From assembly GCA_964508025.1 (NCBI GenBank), contig CAZDSF010000006.1, positions 22,600-86,599 on the forward strand: 64,000 bases of DNA, given 5' to 3'. Positions 33,214 through 42,403 of the stretch are shown here, one piece after another. The position numbers were made by a program, and so were the translations under genes. Under the pieces are notes generated by a model. That model was not told the DNA's origin, made no database searches, and saw only the letters and a list, made by a program, of their open reading frames with translations. Every line of letters starts with the position of its first letter. Position 1 is the first letter of the stretch. This DNA comes from JAAZNO01 sp964508025 (GTDB lineage: Bacteria; Chloroflexota; Anaerolineae; B4-G1; SLSP01).

Positions 33214-33702
33214 ATGGATGACGCGAGGCGTTTAGGGGTGTTATTGCAGGCGCGGGGCTGGCGGCTGGCGGTGGCAGAATCCTGCACCGGGGGGTTGCTG
33301 GGGCATTGGATTACCGAGATCCCCGGCAGTTCGGTGTATTTTCTCGGCGGCGCGTTGGTTTATGCTGATGCGCTCAAGCATGCCTGGCTCGGCGTGCGTG
33401 TGGAAAGCCTTCAGCGTTGGGGGGCGGTGAGTGCGCAAGTGGCGTTGGAGATGGCAGCCGGCGTACAGCGGCTTAGCGACGCCGAGGTGGGGATTGGCAT
33501 CACCGGCATTGCTGGGCCTGGCGGCGGGACGGCATTCAAACCGGTCGGGTTGACGTACATCGCGGTGGCTGCGCCAGATGAGCGCCGAGTGTGGCGGCGC
33601 CTCTGGTCGGGCGACCGTTCTGAAAACAAGATCGCTTCGGCGCGAGCGGCTCTGGGGTATGTGTGCGCCTATCTTGCCGGTGCGCCGATTGTTGGCGTCT
33701 GA
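33214..33702 (+). CDS. pncC: Nicotinamide-nucleotide amidohydrolase (CinA C-terminal domain)
   Basis: 162 aa from the ATG at 33214, 17 nt after the VWA gene. It shows the PncC/CinA_C motifs AVAESCTGGLLGHWIT (catalytic Ser/Thr region, about residues 19-34), GALVYADALKHAWLGV, and GITGIAGPGGGT (about 98-109). The enzyme deamidates NMN to nicotinic acid mononucleotide in pyridine nucleotide recycling. It is the stand-alone form, without the N-terminal MoCF domain of CinA. The ribosome binding site is weak; coupling to the upstream genes is likely. Confidence 0.93.
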   Translation: MDDARRLGVLLQARGWRLAVAESCTGGLLGHWITEIPGSSVYFLGGALVYADALKHAWLGVRVESLQRWGAVSAQVALEMAAGVQRLSDAEVGIGITGIAGPGGGTAFKPVGLTYIAVAAPDERRVWRRLWSGDRSENKIASARAALGYVCAYLAGAPIVGV

Positions 33703-33726
33703 GTCTGGGTCTGCAAACGGCGTCGC

Positions 33727-34656
33727 CTAGGCGTCGGGTGCAGCGCTTTCCTCCGCTGCGGCGCGCTGGAGCGCGGCTTGCTTCTCCGCAGCGCGCAACG
33801 CGGCCGCCTCTAGCCGTTGGGCGCGCTTCCAGGCTATGAGTTGCTCCAGCCCTTGCCGTAATGTCTTATAGATGATGGAGCCACGCGGGGCGTGCGGATA
33901 GAAGGCTTGTTGCAGGTCATTGACAACCTGTGAAAGCCCTTCACCCGTGTCCGGTTTGCGCGCCAGGCGCGCCGCCGTGTGTTCCAGCGTGCGCATGTAC
34001 TCCCGTTGCGCTTCCAAATCCCCTCGCGGAATGGGCGCCGACCCCCGTCCTGGTACAATCCACCGCAGGTCTTTGCGCTTTTCGAGCGCCGAGAGCGTCT
34101 TCTGCCAGGCTTCGAAATCCGGGGTGTGGAGCAACGCCGGCGGTTGCTCGGTGATGACCGTGTCGCCGGCGAACAGCACCTTGTGGCTGGGGCTGAAGAG
34201 CGCCAGGCTGCCCGGCGCGCTGCCGTTGAGCAGCTCGAAGGTCAGCGGCGGTGTGGTATAGTGCAGGTGCAGCGTCGCTGTCGCGATGAGGGTGGGGCGA
34301 CGCGGGAGCAGCGTGTGGAGGGTTTCCAGTTCTTCGGGAAAAGCCTGCCCGACATGACGCCACAGTTCGGGCCAGGTTTTCTCATCCAGCGCGGCGATGT
34401 GTTGGGCGGTGGTTGGGGCGGCGATCAAGGGAACCTGCCAGAGTGCTGCGGCAACCAGGCGTTCTGGTTGCGCATCGGTGAGCACGAGAAAGCGGGGGCG
34501 GCCCCAGGTATCTGCCAGTTCCGCCAACCATTCGCGCGCGTGGCTGGGCCGCGGCGGCGCGTCAATGGCTATCACGCCGCGCTCAGTGACGATCACGCCG
34601 ACGTTGTAGGGGGGAAAGCGGCTTTCCATGTAGGTGTTGGGGGCGATCTCTTGCAT
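33727..34656 (-). CDS. Metallo-beta-lactamase-fold protein with lost metal motif
   Basis: 309 aa from the ATG at 34656, GGAG 6 nt upstream. Fold markers: the N-terminal strand pair (NTYMESRFPPYNVGVIVT, GVIAIDAPP) and the FAGDTVI motif (about residue 164). The place of HxHxDH reads LVLTDAQPERLVAA, so the main zinc ligands are gone, and a catalytic hydrolase role is doubtful. The C-terminal 90 residues are helical (EYMRTLEHTAARLA, QRLEAAALRAAEKQ). It lies 18 nt after the tRNA-editing gene. Confidence 0.75.
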   Translation of the reverse strand: MQEIAPNTYMESRFPPYNVGVIVTERGVIAIDAPPRPSHAREWLAELADTWGRPRFLVLTDAQPERLVAAALWQVPLIAAPTTAQHIAALDEKTWPELWRHVGQAFPEELETLHTLLPRRPTLIATATLHLHYTTPPLTFELLNGSAPGSLALFSPSHKVLFAGDTVITEQPPALLHTPDFEAWQKTLSALEKRKDLRWIVPGRGSAPIPRGDLEAQREYMRTLEHTAARLARKPDTGEGLSQVVNDLQQAFYPHAPRGSIIYKTLRQGLEQLIAWKRAQRLEAAALRAAEKQAALQRAAAEESAAPDA

Positions 34657-34674
34657 GACACTCCTTCAGAAACT

Positions 34675-35901
34675 CTAACTTTCAAAGATGCTGGATGATA
34701 CCACGCCGAGATTGACAAGGGCCTGTTGGATCGCGGCGCGCACCGTATGCGTTTCTGCGCATGGCGCGCCGCCTTGCGCCAGGGTGGGTGCGCCGCCGCC
34801 GCGTCCGCCGAGCTGCGTCGCCGCAGCGCGCAGGCACGCGCCGGCATCCACCTGCGCGAGATCATCGCTGCGGGCGCACACCAGGCGCACGGTCTCGCCC
34901 TCAGTTGTTGCCAGGAAGGCGACGGTTGCGGGCCACTCGCGCAGACGGCGGGCCAGAGCCTGGATGTCGCTGAAGCTGCGCTCTTCCCAGCAAGCTATGA
35001 TGTATCGCGTGCCATTCGCTTGGCTCGCGGCCTCCCACAACTGCCGCGCTTCGTATGCGGCGAGAGCCTGTTGCGCCTGTTGTTGGGCGCGGCGCAGGGT
35101 TTTGGCTTCTTCCTGAAGTCTCGAAACGGCATCGGGGAGATCGTCTGCGCCGACAGTGAGCTGGGCGCCTAGCTGTTGCAGGCGTTGTAGCGCGCGGCGA
35201 TAATCGCGCAGGGCGCGCCCGCCGCAGAGGAAGGTGACGCGCACCCCGCCCTTGTAGCGTTCGATGGCGGTGATTTTCACCAGGCCGATTTGCCCTGTGT
35301 GGGGCGTGTGGGTGCCGCCGCAAGGGCTGGCGTCGTAGCCTTCGATCTGGACGATGCGAATCATGCCGGCGACTTGGGGTTCACGGCGCAGGTTGAGGCT
35401 GGCGAGCGCGATTTCATCCACGAATTGCGCGGTCACAGGCCGGTTTTCGTGGATGATGTTGTTGACTTCATCCTCGACTCTGAACGCTGCTTCCCAATCG
35501 AGCTGGGGCAGATCGAGATCTACGGTGTTGTGGCTGGCGCCCATGTGGACGGCGAGCGTGTTCCCATCAAGCAGGCGCTTGAACGCGGCTGAGAGCAGGT
35601 GTTGCCCGGTGTGCTGCTGTGTATGGTCGAAGCGTGTGGCCCAGTCCAGGCGGCCCTGAACCACGTTGTTATCGAGCGGCTGTTCCAGGAGATGCCAGAT
35701 GTCGCCGTTGGCATCGGCCCAGACATCGCGCACCGGCAATCCGTTGAGCGTCCCCTCATCGTGGGCTTGCCCGCCGGCAGTGGGATAGAAGGCCGTGCGA
35801 TCCAGCCGCACGGCGATGCCTTGGGGCGTGGGCTGTTGCGCTTCTACGCGCGCGGTGAAGTCCTTGCAGGCGACGTCGGTGTAATAGAGTTTTTCGGTCA
35901 T
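34675..35901 (-). CDS. Alanyl-tRNA editing protein (AlaX-like, with DHHA1 domain)
   Basis: 408 aa from the ATG at 35901. The editing core has RTAFYPTAGGQAHDEG (about 34-49), the zinc motif HTGQHLLSAAF (about 96-106) and CGGTHTPHTG (about 192-201), as in the editing domain of AlaRS. A helical linker leads to a C-terminal DHHA1 domain ending RGGGAPTLAQGG. Without the AlaRS aminoacylation domain, it should remove Ser or Gly from mischarged tRNA-Ala in trans. It starts 6 nt after the sensor kinase stop. Confidence 0.92.
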   Translation of the reverse strand: MTEKLYYTDVACKDFTARVEAQQPTPQGIAVRLDRTAFYPTAGGQAHDEGTLNGLPVRDVWADANGDIWHLLEQPLDNNVVQGRLDWATRFDHTQQHTGQHLLSAAFKRLLDGNTLAVHMGASHNTVDLDLPQLDWEAAFRVEDEVNNIIHENRPVTAQFVDEIALASLNLRREPQVAGMIRIVQIEGYDASPCGGTHTPHTGQIGLVKITAIERYKGGVRVTFLCGGRALRDYRRALQRLQQLGAQLTVGADDLPDAVSRLQEEAKTLRRAQQQAQQALAAYEARQLWEAASQANGTRYIIACWEERSFSDIQALARRLREWPATVAFLATTEGETVRLVCARSDDLAQVDAGACLRAAATQLGGRGGGAPTLAQGGAPCAETHTVRAAIQQALVNLGVVSSSIFES

Positions 35902-35907
35902 CTGGAT

Positions 35908-38613
35908 TCAGCCGTTGGTGATTTCGCGCGGTAGGATGCGCGGGATGGCGACGGTGAAGTTGGCGCCCTCATTGGGGGCGCTTTCGAGCCAGATGCGCCC
36001 GCCGTGCGCCTCGACTGCCAGTTTGCAGAAAGCCAGTCCCACGCCCGATCCCTGAATTTGTCCGGTTGCAGTCCCCCGCGTGTACATGTCAAAGATGTGC
36101 GTCTGTTCGTTGAGGGGGATGCCGGGGCCATTATCACGCACCGAGAACTGGAATTCTTCGTCGTTTACTGTCGCCTGTAAGCTGATCTGACCGTTATTGG
36201 GGGTGAACTTGATGGCGTTGTTGAGCAAGTTGATGAGCACCCGCCGCAGCAGATCCACATCTCCCTGCATTGCGGGCAGTCTCGGCGGCAGCTGGATGGT
36301 CAATGTTTGGCGGCGATGGGTCAACATCGGCTGGCTGATTTCTTCGGCTTCGTGTACTAGTTGCGGAATATCAATCGTGGTGATCGAAAGCGGGCGTTCG
36401 CCCTGGCGCAACCGCGCTGTATCGAGAATGGTGTTGATAAGCCGATCCATGCGTTGCGCACTGCGGAGGCTGATGTGCAGCAGTTGTTCGATGGGCATGG
36501 TCAGATCTTTTTGCTGCCAGGCGGTGCGGATCAGCTCGATGCTGTTCATGATGCTGTTGAGCGGGCCGCGCAAGTCGTGGATAATCATGTGGGAGAGTTG
36601 CTCGCGCATGGCTTCTAATGCTACCCGATCCGTGATATCATGGGCCAGCCATTGATAGCTGGGTTCGGGGCGGTACTGCAACAACGCCGTGAAATGCGCT
36701 TTAAGTGTGTGGATATCGTTGTTGGCGTCGGGAATCTTGTACTCCCAGGTGAGAATTTTTTGCGCGCGCAACGCTGTTTTGGCTTCCGCAAAACTTTCCT
36801 CAGTGAGTCCCATTGCGCTGAGGCAAGCGTCTGGCTTTGTGTCTGCACTGAGTGCCAGTAAGGATTGCGCTTCTTGATTCAGGTCTAGCAGTTGGCCGTT
36901 TTCATCTATGATGACGACGGGATCCATGTTGAGATCGAAGAGCTGTTGATAGCGCGCCTCGGCGTTGCAGACCTGCTCGAAGAGCCTGGCGTTTTGAATG
37001 GCAGAGGCGGCCAGATCGGCGAGCGCCGTCATAATCTCGCGCGTTTCGGTCAGTTCCATGTTCTGCGCGGGGTTGATCATCTCGATGACAGCGACTGTGC
37101 GTTGTTTGTGGATCACGGGGGTGGCGTAGAGCGCTTCGGTGCGAAAACCGGTGCGCATATCGGTCTGGACATGGAACCGCTTGTCGGCGTAGGTGTCGGG
37201 CACCCATTGTGGCTCCCCGTGCTCTGCCACCCATCCAGCAATGCCTTCGCCGGGCGGCAGGCGCAGGCCGATCATTTGATCCGCTACCTGCCCTGAGGCG
37301 GCATGAAAGGTGACGCTGCCATCAGCGTTGACCAGGGCGATGGAGACGGCGGCGGGCTGAAAGTGCTTGAGGGTGAGGTTGAGGAGCTGTTGCAGGACTT
37401 CTTCGCTGTTGAGCGTGGCGCTCAGGGCGCTCGCTGCTTCGAGCAGGAAGGAGAGGCGATCCACGCCGCGTTGCGCCCAATCGGTGAGGCGCGTGTTGCG
37501 GAGTGTGGCGATCATGTAGTCGGCGATGGCGCGCGCCCAACGGCTATCGGCATCGCCGAACCGGTTGGCTTGTCTGCTGGTGAGTACCAGCAGGCCGAGC
37601 TTCTCGCCGGCAGAGGTCAATGGCACGCCGAGCCAGCTGCGGCAAGGCAAACCCAGTTCTGCGCCGTTGGCTGGCATCTGCGTTTTGTCATCATAGCGCA
37701 GGGATTGCTGGCTCTGGAAGACTTGCACTGCCGGATCTTGGCTTTGCAGGCTGATGGCTAAATCGGCGGGCACATTGTTGGGGCGTCCCAGCCAGGCGCT
37801 GGCGCGCAGGATGTCGCCTTCTGCGAGGAATGCCACTGCGGTGTCGAAGACCACCACCTTTTGCAGTTGCCGCAGAGCCAGATTGAATACCTCGCTGGGA
37901 TCGGAGATGCCGGCCAGGTTATGGGTGGCGTGCGCTAGTGTGGTGAGCACCTGTTGCGAGGCGGCAGTGCGTTCCCTGCAAAGCTCGATTTCCTCTTGCA
38001 AGCGCGCTTCCTGACAGGTTGTAGGTTGGGGCCATTGCAACAAGCGCGGCCAGAGTAGACTCAGGGCGCTGCTGATGATGGAAATGCCTAATAACATGAC
38101 GTTGAAGGGCAGTTGTTGCTCTGCCGGCAACAATGTCAGGGCGCTAGTAATCCCCAGCGCGGCATTACCCGCGAGCAGGAGCGGCAGCCAATAGGTCCCA
38201 CTGAGTACAAATCCGGCGACGGCAATGGCAAGGCTGATGTGTAGTAGTTGGCTGAGGTCCTGCGCAAGATATAGGAACAACTGTCCCAGGAGCAGGCTGA
38301 TACCGGCAAGGCCAAATCTGAGCCATGTCGTCGCGTGTGGGGATAAGACCCGGCGGCGTTGCAGCCCAAAAAGGCCCAGCAATAACAGCGCCGCGCCGCC
38401 GGCCAGTATCTGCCGCACCTCAGCATTGGAGTCTGGGGTGTGGGGGTAGGGCGCAATGAGGATCAGCGCGTAATGCCCGATGAGGATCAGCGTGCTCAGC
38501 GTCATGGCATCGAGCGTGAAGCGCTCCCTCTGCGTGGTCCCTGACTGTATTTCAGCACATGGTTGTTGGGCTGCTGTTGGCTGGGGGGATATTGGATTCT
38601 TGGGCATAGGCAT
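35908..38613 (-). CDS. Integral membrane sensor kinase (6TM-GAF-GAF-PAS-HisKA-HATPase)
   Basis: 901 aa from the ATG at 38613; an ATG at 38607 has better-spaced AAGG and may be the true start. About six membrane helices (residues 38-200) make an uncharacterised sensor region. Two GAF domains (about 225-370 and 385-540) and a PAS (about 555-670) follow, then HisKA with His in HMIIHDLRGPLNS (about 678) and HATPase (DNGPGIPLNEQ, GSGVGLAFCK). It lies between deoxynucleoside kinases and the tRNA-editing gene in one closely spaced run. No cognate regulator is adjacent. Confidence 0.92.
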   Translation of the reverse strand: MPMPKNPISPQPTAAQQPCAEIQSGTTQRERFTLDAMTLSTLILIGHYALILIAPYPHTPDSNAEVRQILAGGAALLLLGLFGLQRRRVLSPHATTWLRFGLAGISLLLGQLFLYLAQDLSQLLHISLAIAVAGFVLSGTYWLPLLLAGNAALGITSALTLLPAEQQLPFNVMLLGISIISSALSLLWPRLLQWPQPTTCQEARLQEEIELCRERTAASQQVLTTLAHATHNLAGISDPSEVFNLALRQLQKVVVFDTAVAFLAEGDILRASAWLGRPNNVPADLAISLQSQDPAVQVFQSQQSLRYDDKTQMPANGAELGLPCRSWLGVPLTSAGEKLGLLVLTSRQANRFGDADSRWARAIADYMIATLRNTRLTDWAQRGVDRLSFLLEAASALSATLNSEEVLQQLLNLTLKHFQPAAVSIALVNADGSVTFHAASGQVADQMIGLRLPPGEGIAGWVAEHGEPQWVPDTYADKRFHVQTDMRTGFRTEALYATPVIHKQRTVAVIEMINPAQNMELTETREIMTALADLAASAIQNARLFEQVCNAEARYQQLFDLNMDPVVIIDENGQLLDLNQEAQSLLALSADTKPDACLSAMGLTEESFAEAKTALRAQKILTWEYKIPDANNDIHTLKAHFTALLQYRPEPSYQWLAHDITDRVALEAMREQLSHMIIHDLRGPLNSIMNSIELIRTAWQQKDLTMPIEQLLHISLRSAQRMDRLINTILDTARLRQGERPLSITTIDIPQLVHEAEEISQPMLTHRRQTLTIQLPPRLPAMQGDVDLLRRVLINLLNNAIKFTPNNGQISLQATVNDEEFQFSVRDNGPGIPLNEQTHIFDMYTRGTATGQIQGSGVGLAFCKLAVEAHGGRIWLESAPNEGANFTVAIPRILPREITNG

Positions 38614-38634
38614 CCTTGCTGGCGTTCAAAACGC

Positions 38635-39273
38635 TCAATCGAATGTGACTAATTCTTTTCCTTGTAGCCGTTCGAGGATGCGGTCAATGATGAGGCTCAG
38701 GTGATCGCCATTGGCGACAAAATCCAGGCGGTCTGCAGGTACGGTAAGCACCGGACATAAGGTGAATGATTGGAACCAGGCTTCGTAGAGCGTGTTGAGT
38801 TGCGCCAGATAATCGGGAGAGATCTGCCGTTCGTAGCTGCGGGCGCGGCGCTGGATGCGCTCGGTTAATGTTTCTAGCGAAGCGCGCAGGTAGATGACCA
38901 GGTCTGGCGGCGGTAAGATGGCCGTGACCGCGCCGTACAGGTCGCGGTAGGTGTTGAAATCGCGCGCCTGCATCGCGCCGCGCAGGAACAAGTTCTGGGC
39001 GAAGATCTCGGCATCTTCGTAGACGGTGCGATCCTGGATCACGGAGTTGGGGCGGTCGAGCAGCTCGCGGTGATGGCGCAATCGGTGCGCCAGGAAGAAG
39101 ACCTGGGAATGGAAGCTCCACTTCTCCATGTTCTCGTAGAAGTCCGCCAGATAGGGATTGTCGGCGACGCCTTCGAGGAAGGGTTCCCATTCCAGCCGGC
39201 GGCTCAATAGATTGGTGAGCGTGGTTTTTCCGGCGCCGATATTTCCTGCAATCGCAATGTAGTATTTTTTCAT
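38635..39273 (-). CDS. Deoxynucleoside kinase (dAK/dGK type), copy 1
   Basis: 212 aa from the ATG at 39273. P-loop GNIGAGKTTL (about residues 10-19), then FLEGVADNPYLADFYENM (the Glu is the catalytic base region), QDRTVYEDAEIFAQ with the DR-x-x-YED motif, and the lid YLRASLETLTERIQRRARSYE. These match bacterial deoxyadenosine/deoxyguanosine kinases, which salvage deoxynucleosides by 5'-phosphorylation. It follows copy 2 with a 15-nt gap; such tandem pairs often form heterodimers with different base preference, as known in lactobacilli. Confidence 0.92.
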   Translation of the reverse strand: MKKYYIAIAGNIGAGKTTLTNLLSRRLEWEPFLEGVADNPYLADFYENMEKWSFHSQVFFLAHRLRHHRELLDRPNSVIQDRTVYEDAEIFAQNLFLRGAMQARDFNTYRDLYGAVTAILPPPDLVIYLRASLETLTERIQRRARSYERQISPDYLAQLNTLYEAWFQSFTLCPVLTVPADRLDFVANGDHLSLIIDRILERLQGKELVTFD

Positions 39274-39288
39274 CCGGTGTGTTCTTGC

Positions 39289-40200
39289 TTATCCTTTCAT
39301 GGAAATGCCGGCGCGGCGCGCCAGCGTTGCCAGGGCCGTCGAGGCCCTCAGCAATGCCTGTTCCAGCTCGGTCGAGGCGCCATCCGGGCCAATGGGCGGG
39401 CGTTGGGTCAGTGCTGCGCCGACCTCGCCGATTGCCTTGGTGAGGGCGAGAAAATCTCCCAGGGCTTGCCAGTTCGTTTCGCACTCTGCTTCGGCGGTTT
39501 TGGTGGGCAGACTCCAGTTGAAGTGCGGCAGCGCTTCCCTATCGGGCGTGAGGAGCGGCGGCTGGCGCATCCCTGCCAACGTCGCACGGATACGCTGTTC
39601 GATGGCATCCAGATCTTCCGGCGCGCGCACAAAGTCGAGCGTGTCGGTTTCGATGATGAGCAGCGGCGTCTCTGTGTAACTGCTGAAAAGCTCCTCATAG
39701 CTCTGCCGCAAGGCTTCGATGTAACCGCGATCCATCTTTCGCTCGTAAGGGCGGTCGCGCATGGCAATCCGCGCCATCAGCGTATCGAGGCTGGCGCGCA
39801 GATAGACCACCAGATCGGGTTTGGGCGTGCTTTCTGCCAGCGTCTCGTATAGCCGGTCGTACATCACCAACTCCTCGCCGGTGATGTTGAGGTGCGCGAA
39901 CAGCCGATCTTTCGCAAAGAGATAATCCGCAAAGACGCTGCCGCGCTGTTGATGTGCCGTCAATGCCTGTTGCTGCCGATAGCGGCTCAGGAGAAAGAAG
40001 ATCTGTGTTTGAAAGGCGTAGCGCGCGCGGTCGCTGTAGAAATCGGAGAGAAAGGGGTTCTCTTCAAAGGCTTCGAGAATCAGCGTCGCTTGAAACCGAG
40101 GTTGCAGCAGCCGCGCCAGCGTGGTTTTGCCGACGCCGATGACGCCTTCGAAAATGATGGAAGGGCGATGGGCGGCAGTGTTCACTTCACGACTCCTCAT
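39289..40200 (-). CDS. Deoxynucleoside kinase, copy 2, with C-terminal extension
   Basis: 303 aa, about 90 longer than the family norm. From the ATG at 40200. P-loop EGVIGVGKTTLARLL (about 18-32), EAFEENPFLSDFYSD, then FADYLFAKDRLFAH and YLRASLDTLMARIAMRDRPYE. The segment FADYLFAKDR replaces the QDRTVYED of copy 1, so nucleoside preference probably differs. The extra C-terminal 90 residues are helical, with NWQALGDFLALTKAIGEVG near 255, and have no assigned domain. It heads the run of five minus-strand genes down to 33727. Confidence 0.87.
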   Translation of the reverse strand: MRSREVNTAAHRPSIIFEGVIGVGKTTLARLLQPRFQATLILEAFEENPFLSDFYSDRARYAFQTQIFFLLSRYRQQQALTAHQQRGSVFADYLFAKDRLFAHLNITGEELVMYDRLYETLAESTPKPDLVVYLRASLDTLMARIAMRDRPYERKMDRGYIEALRQSYEELFSSYTETPLLIIETDTLDFVRAPEDLDAIEQRIRATLAGMRQPPLLTPDREALPHFNWSLPTKTAEAECETNWQALGDFLALTKAIGEVGAALTQRPPIGPDGASTELEQALLRASTALATLARRAGISMKG

Positions 40201-40561
40201 TGGATTGATGCGGACAAGTCAGGACTGCACACGCTGCCTTTCCTGGCTCACTGCATGAGAACTTCGGCAGTTAGACTTGGGTGGTGCAAGCAGTGATGAT
40301 GCGCGTATTTGGCTTATGCCGCAGTGTATTGGAATTGCCCCTTAATGCTGCTAAGGATACCTCTACCGCGTAAAAAGTCAAGATTTTAGGATTTCTTTAT
40401 TCAGTTGTCGCGCATGATGTGCTATCTCGTGTTCCTAAAGCCCCAACTGCTACCTTTTTTATCTATTAAATTGACATTTTTATGGAATATGTTACAATAA
40501 CACTAACTTACCGGATTCTACGCGGAGTCGCGGTTAATTCCTGTGATGGAGGTATGGGGAT
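40201..40561. other. Divergent intergenic region upstream of the redox cluster
   Basis: 361 bp. It holds the strong promoter at 40471-40498 for the plus-strand cluster. The AT-rich part (40360-40500) contrasts with the flanking genes. A promoter for the minus-strand kinase run should lie at 40210-40330 but could not be assigned. Confidence 0.5.
40471..40498 (+). promoter_or_regulatory. Promoter of the thiol-redox cluster
   Basis: TTGACA (40471-40476), 16-bp spacer, TACAAT (40493-40498). Transcription would start near 40505, giving a leader of about 57 nt before the first ATG. Confidence 0.8.
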
Positions 40562-41209
40562 ATGGCGTTACTGAATGATGAGATTCGAGGCCAAGTGCGG
40601 GAGTTGTTGGATGGAATGCCTGCGGAGGTGCGGCTGGTCTTCTTCAAGATGCCAGAAGCGGACTGCGAGTATTGCGCGATCATTGAGGAGTTGATCACGG
40701 AGCTGGCTTCTATCACCGACAAGCTGGCGGTGGAGACCTATCGTCTGGATGAACATGCAGAACAGGCGGCGGCTTATGGCATTGATAAGGCGCCGGCGCT
40801 TGCGATTGTGGGGGCCAAGGATTACGGGCTGCGCTTCTTCGGTGTGCCGGCGAATTACGAGTTCTCGACGCTGATGCACGGCATCCAGGCCGCCGGTCAC
40901 GGCGCGCCGGCGCAGTTGGATGAGGCGACCATGAGCTATCTGGCTTCGCTCGATGCGCCGGTGCATTACCAGGTCTTCGTCACGCCCACCTGCCCTTATT
41001 GCCCTGGCGCAGCGGTGCTGGCTTATGATATGGCCGTGGCAAGCGATTGGGTGCGCGCCGAGGTGGTCGAGGCTACCGAGTTCCCTGAGCTCTCCGATCA
41101 CTATGGCGTGATGGGCGTGCCGCTCAATGTCATCAACGAAACGGGACGCGTCGAAGGGCGCGCGCCGCAGAACATGATTGTGGACGCGATCAAAGCCACG
41201 CTGCGATAG
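40562..41209 (+). CDS. Protein disulfide oxidoreductase (PDO), two glutaredoxin-like folds
   Basis: 215 aa from the ATG at 40562, GGAGG 9 nt upstream. Two thioredoxin-fold halves: the first has ADCEYCAIIEEL (CEYC, about residues 35-38), the second TPTCPYCPGAAVL (CPYC, about 144-147). A cis-Pro precedes each C-terminal strand (KAPALAIV, GVPLNVI). Such PDO proteins, known from archaea and thermophiles, exchange dithiols in the cytoplasm and are reduced by a thioredoxin reductase. The next gene encodes such a reductase. Confidence 0.92.
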   Translation: MALLNDEIRGQVRELLDGMPAEVRLVFFKMPEADCEYCAIIEELITELASITDKLAVETYRLDEHAEQAAAYGIDKAPALAIVGAKDYGLRFFGVPANYEFSTLMHGIQAAGHGAPAQLDEATMSYLASLDAPVHYQVFVTPTCPYCPGAAVLAYDMAVASDWVRAEVVEATEFPELSDHYGVMGVPLNVINETGRVEGRAPQNMIVDAIKATLR

Positions 41210-41241
41210 CTGCCGCCAGCCGGCCGTGTGATTTGCATTGG

Positions 41242-41266
41242 GAGGTCCGGTGTTGAACCGGACCTC
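41242..41266 (+). terminator. Hairpin after the PDO gene
   Basis: GAGGTCCGGT (41242-41251), loop GTTGA, ACCGGACCTC (41257-41266), then TCCTTG. The T-run is poor, so it may be a partial terminator or mRNA end. Confidence 0.5.
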
Positions 41267-41420
41267 TCCTTGTAGACGGATTGGCGCGGGCGGGCTTGCG
41301 TTTATTCATGGTTGGGCGAAAATATAGCTGACGTGCATTGTGTAACCTATCTGAGGACGGCATTCCAATGCGCGCGTCTTTTTCAGATCTTGGCATGAAA
41401 TTCTGTGTGGGAGGAAGCTC

Positions 41421-42401
41421 ATGTTCGATTTCAAACTCAGTGCTGATGTTTCTAAGAGCGGCCCCAGCGGCGAGCTCTACGATTTGATCATTATTGGCGC
41501 CGGGCCGGCGGGGCTGGCGGCGGCCATCTATGCGGCGCGGGATGGCATCAAAACCCTGCTCCTCGAAAAATCGGCGGCGGGTGGATTGGCGGCAACCACA
41601 GACTGGATCGAAAACTATCCGGGTTTTCCCGAGGGGATCTCCGGCCCGGATTTGATGGATCTGTTCCAGAAGCAGGCTGCGCGCTTCGGCGCGGAGATCA
41701 TCGAATTCGAGGAAGTGACGCGCGTCGAGCCGGTGCGCAAGGGGCTGCTGCGTGTGCATACCGCCTCCGATGAGGTTTTTGAGGCGAAGCTGGTGATACT
41801 TGCCACAGGCAGCAAGCCCAAGAAGTTGCGCGTCCCCGGCGAGGATGAGTTCTACGGTCGTGGACTCTCGTATTGCGCCACCTGCGATGGGCCGCTCTTC
41901 AAAGGCAAGGATGTGGTGGTGATCGGCGCCGGCAATTCCGGTTTGCAGGAAGGCGTCAATCTGTTGAGCTATGCCAAGAGCGTCACTTTCATCGAGTTTT
42001 TGCCGTACTCCATTGCGGAGAAGATCCTCCAGGACCGGACGATGCAGCACCCCAACAGCACTTTCTATTTCAACCATCAGGTGATGGAGATCAAGGGCGA
42101 GAAGATGGTGACTGGCGTGGTGATGCAGGATCGCGCCACTGGAGAGCTCAAAGAGATCGCTACTGATGGTGTTTTCATCTATGTAGGCTACAGCCCCGAT
42201 ACCAAGTTCCTCGGCGATCTCGTCGAAATGAATCAGTGGGGTTACATCAAGACCGATGCGCACATGTGGACTTCTGTCGAAGGGCTGATGGCGATTGGCG
42301 ATGTGCGCGCTAACAACGTGGCGCAGGTCACGGTCGCGGTGGGTGATGGCACGAAAGCGGCGCTCACGGCACGGGAATATCTGGCGAAACTGGAGGCATA
42401 A
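41421..42401 (+). CDS. trxB: Thioredoxin reductase-like FAD/NAD(P)H oxidoreductase
   Basis: 326 aa from the ATG at 41421, GGGAGG upstream. FAD site: YDLIIIGAGPAGLAAAIYAARDG (begins about residue 21). The redox pair is CATC in LSYCATCDGPLF (about 152-155). The NAD(P)H site is VVVIGAGNSGLQEG (GAGNSG), and a second FAD motif is LMAIGDVRANNVAQV. GNSG rather than GGGNSA and a first GxGxxG with EK after it leave NADH versus NADPH open. It would reduce the PDO or other thioredoxins in this cluster. Confidence 0.92.
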   Translation: MFDFKLSADVSKSGPSGELYDLIIIGAGPAGLAAAIYAARDGIKTLLLEKSAAGGLAATTDWIENYPGFPEGISGPDLMDLFQKQAARFGAEIIEFEEVTRVEPVRKGLLRVHTASDEVFEAKLVILATGSKPKKLRVPGEDEFYGRGLSYCATCDGPLFKGKDVVVIGAGNSGLQEGVNLLSYAKSVTFIEFLPYSIAEKILQDRTMQHPNSTFYFNHQVMEIKGEKMVTGVVMQDRATGELKEIATDGVFIYVGYSPDTKFLGDLVEMNQWGYIKTDAHMWTSVEGLMAIGDVRANNVAQVTVAVGDGTKAALTAREYLAKLEA

Positions 42402-42403
42402 GG

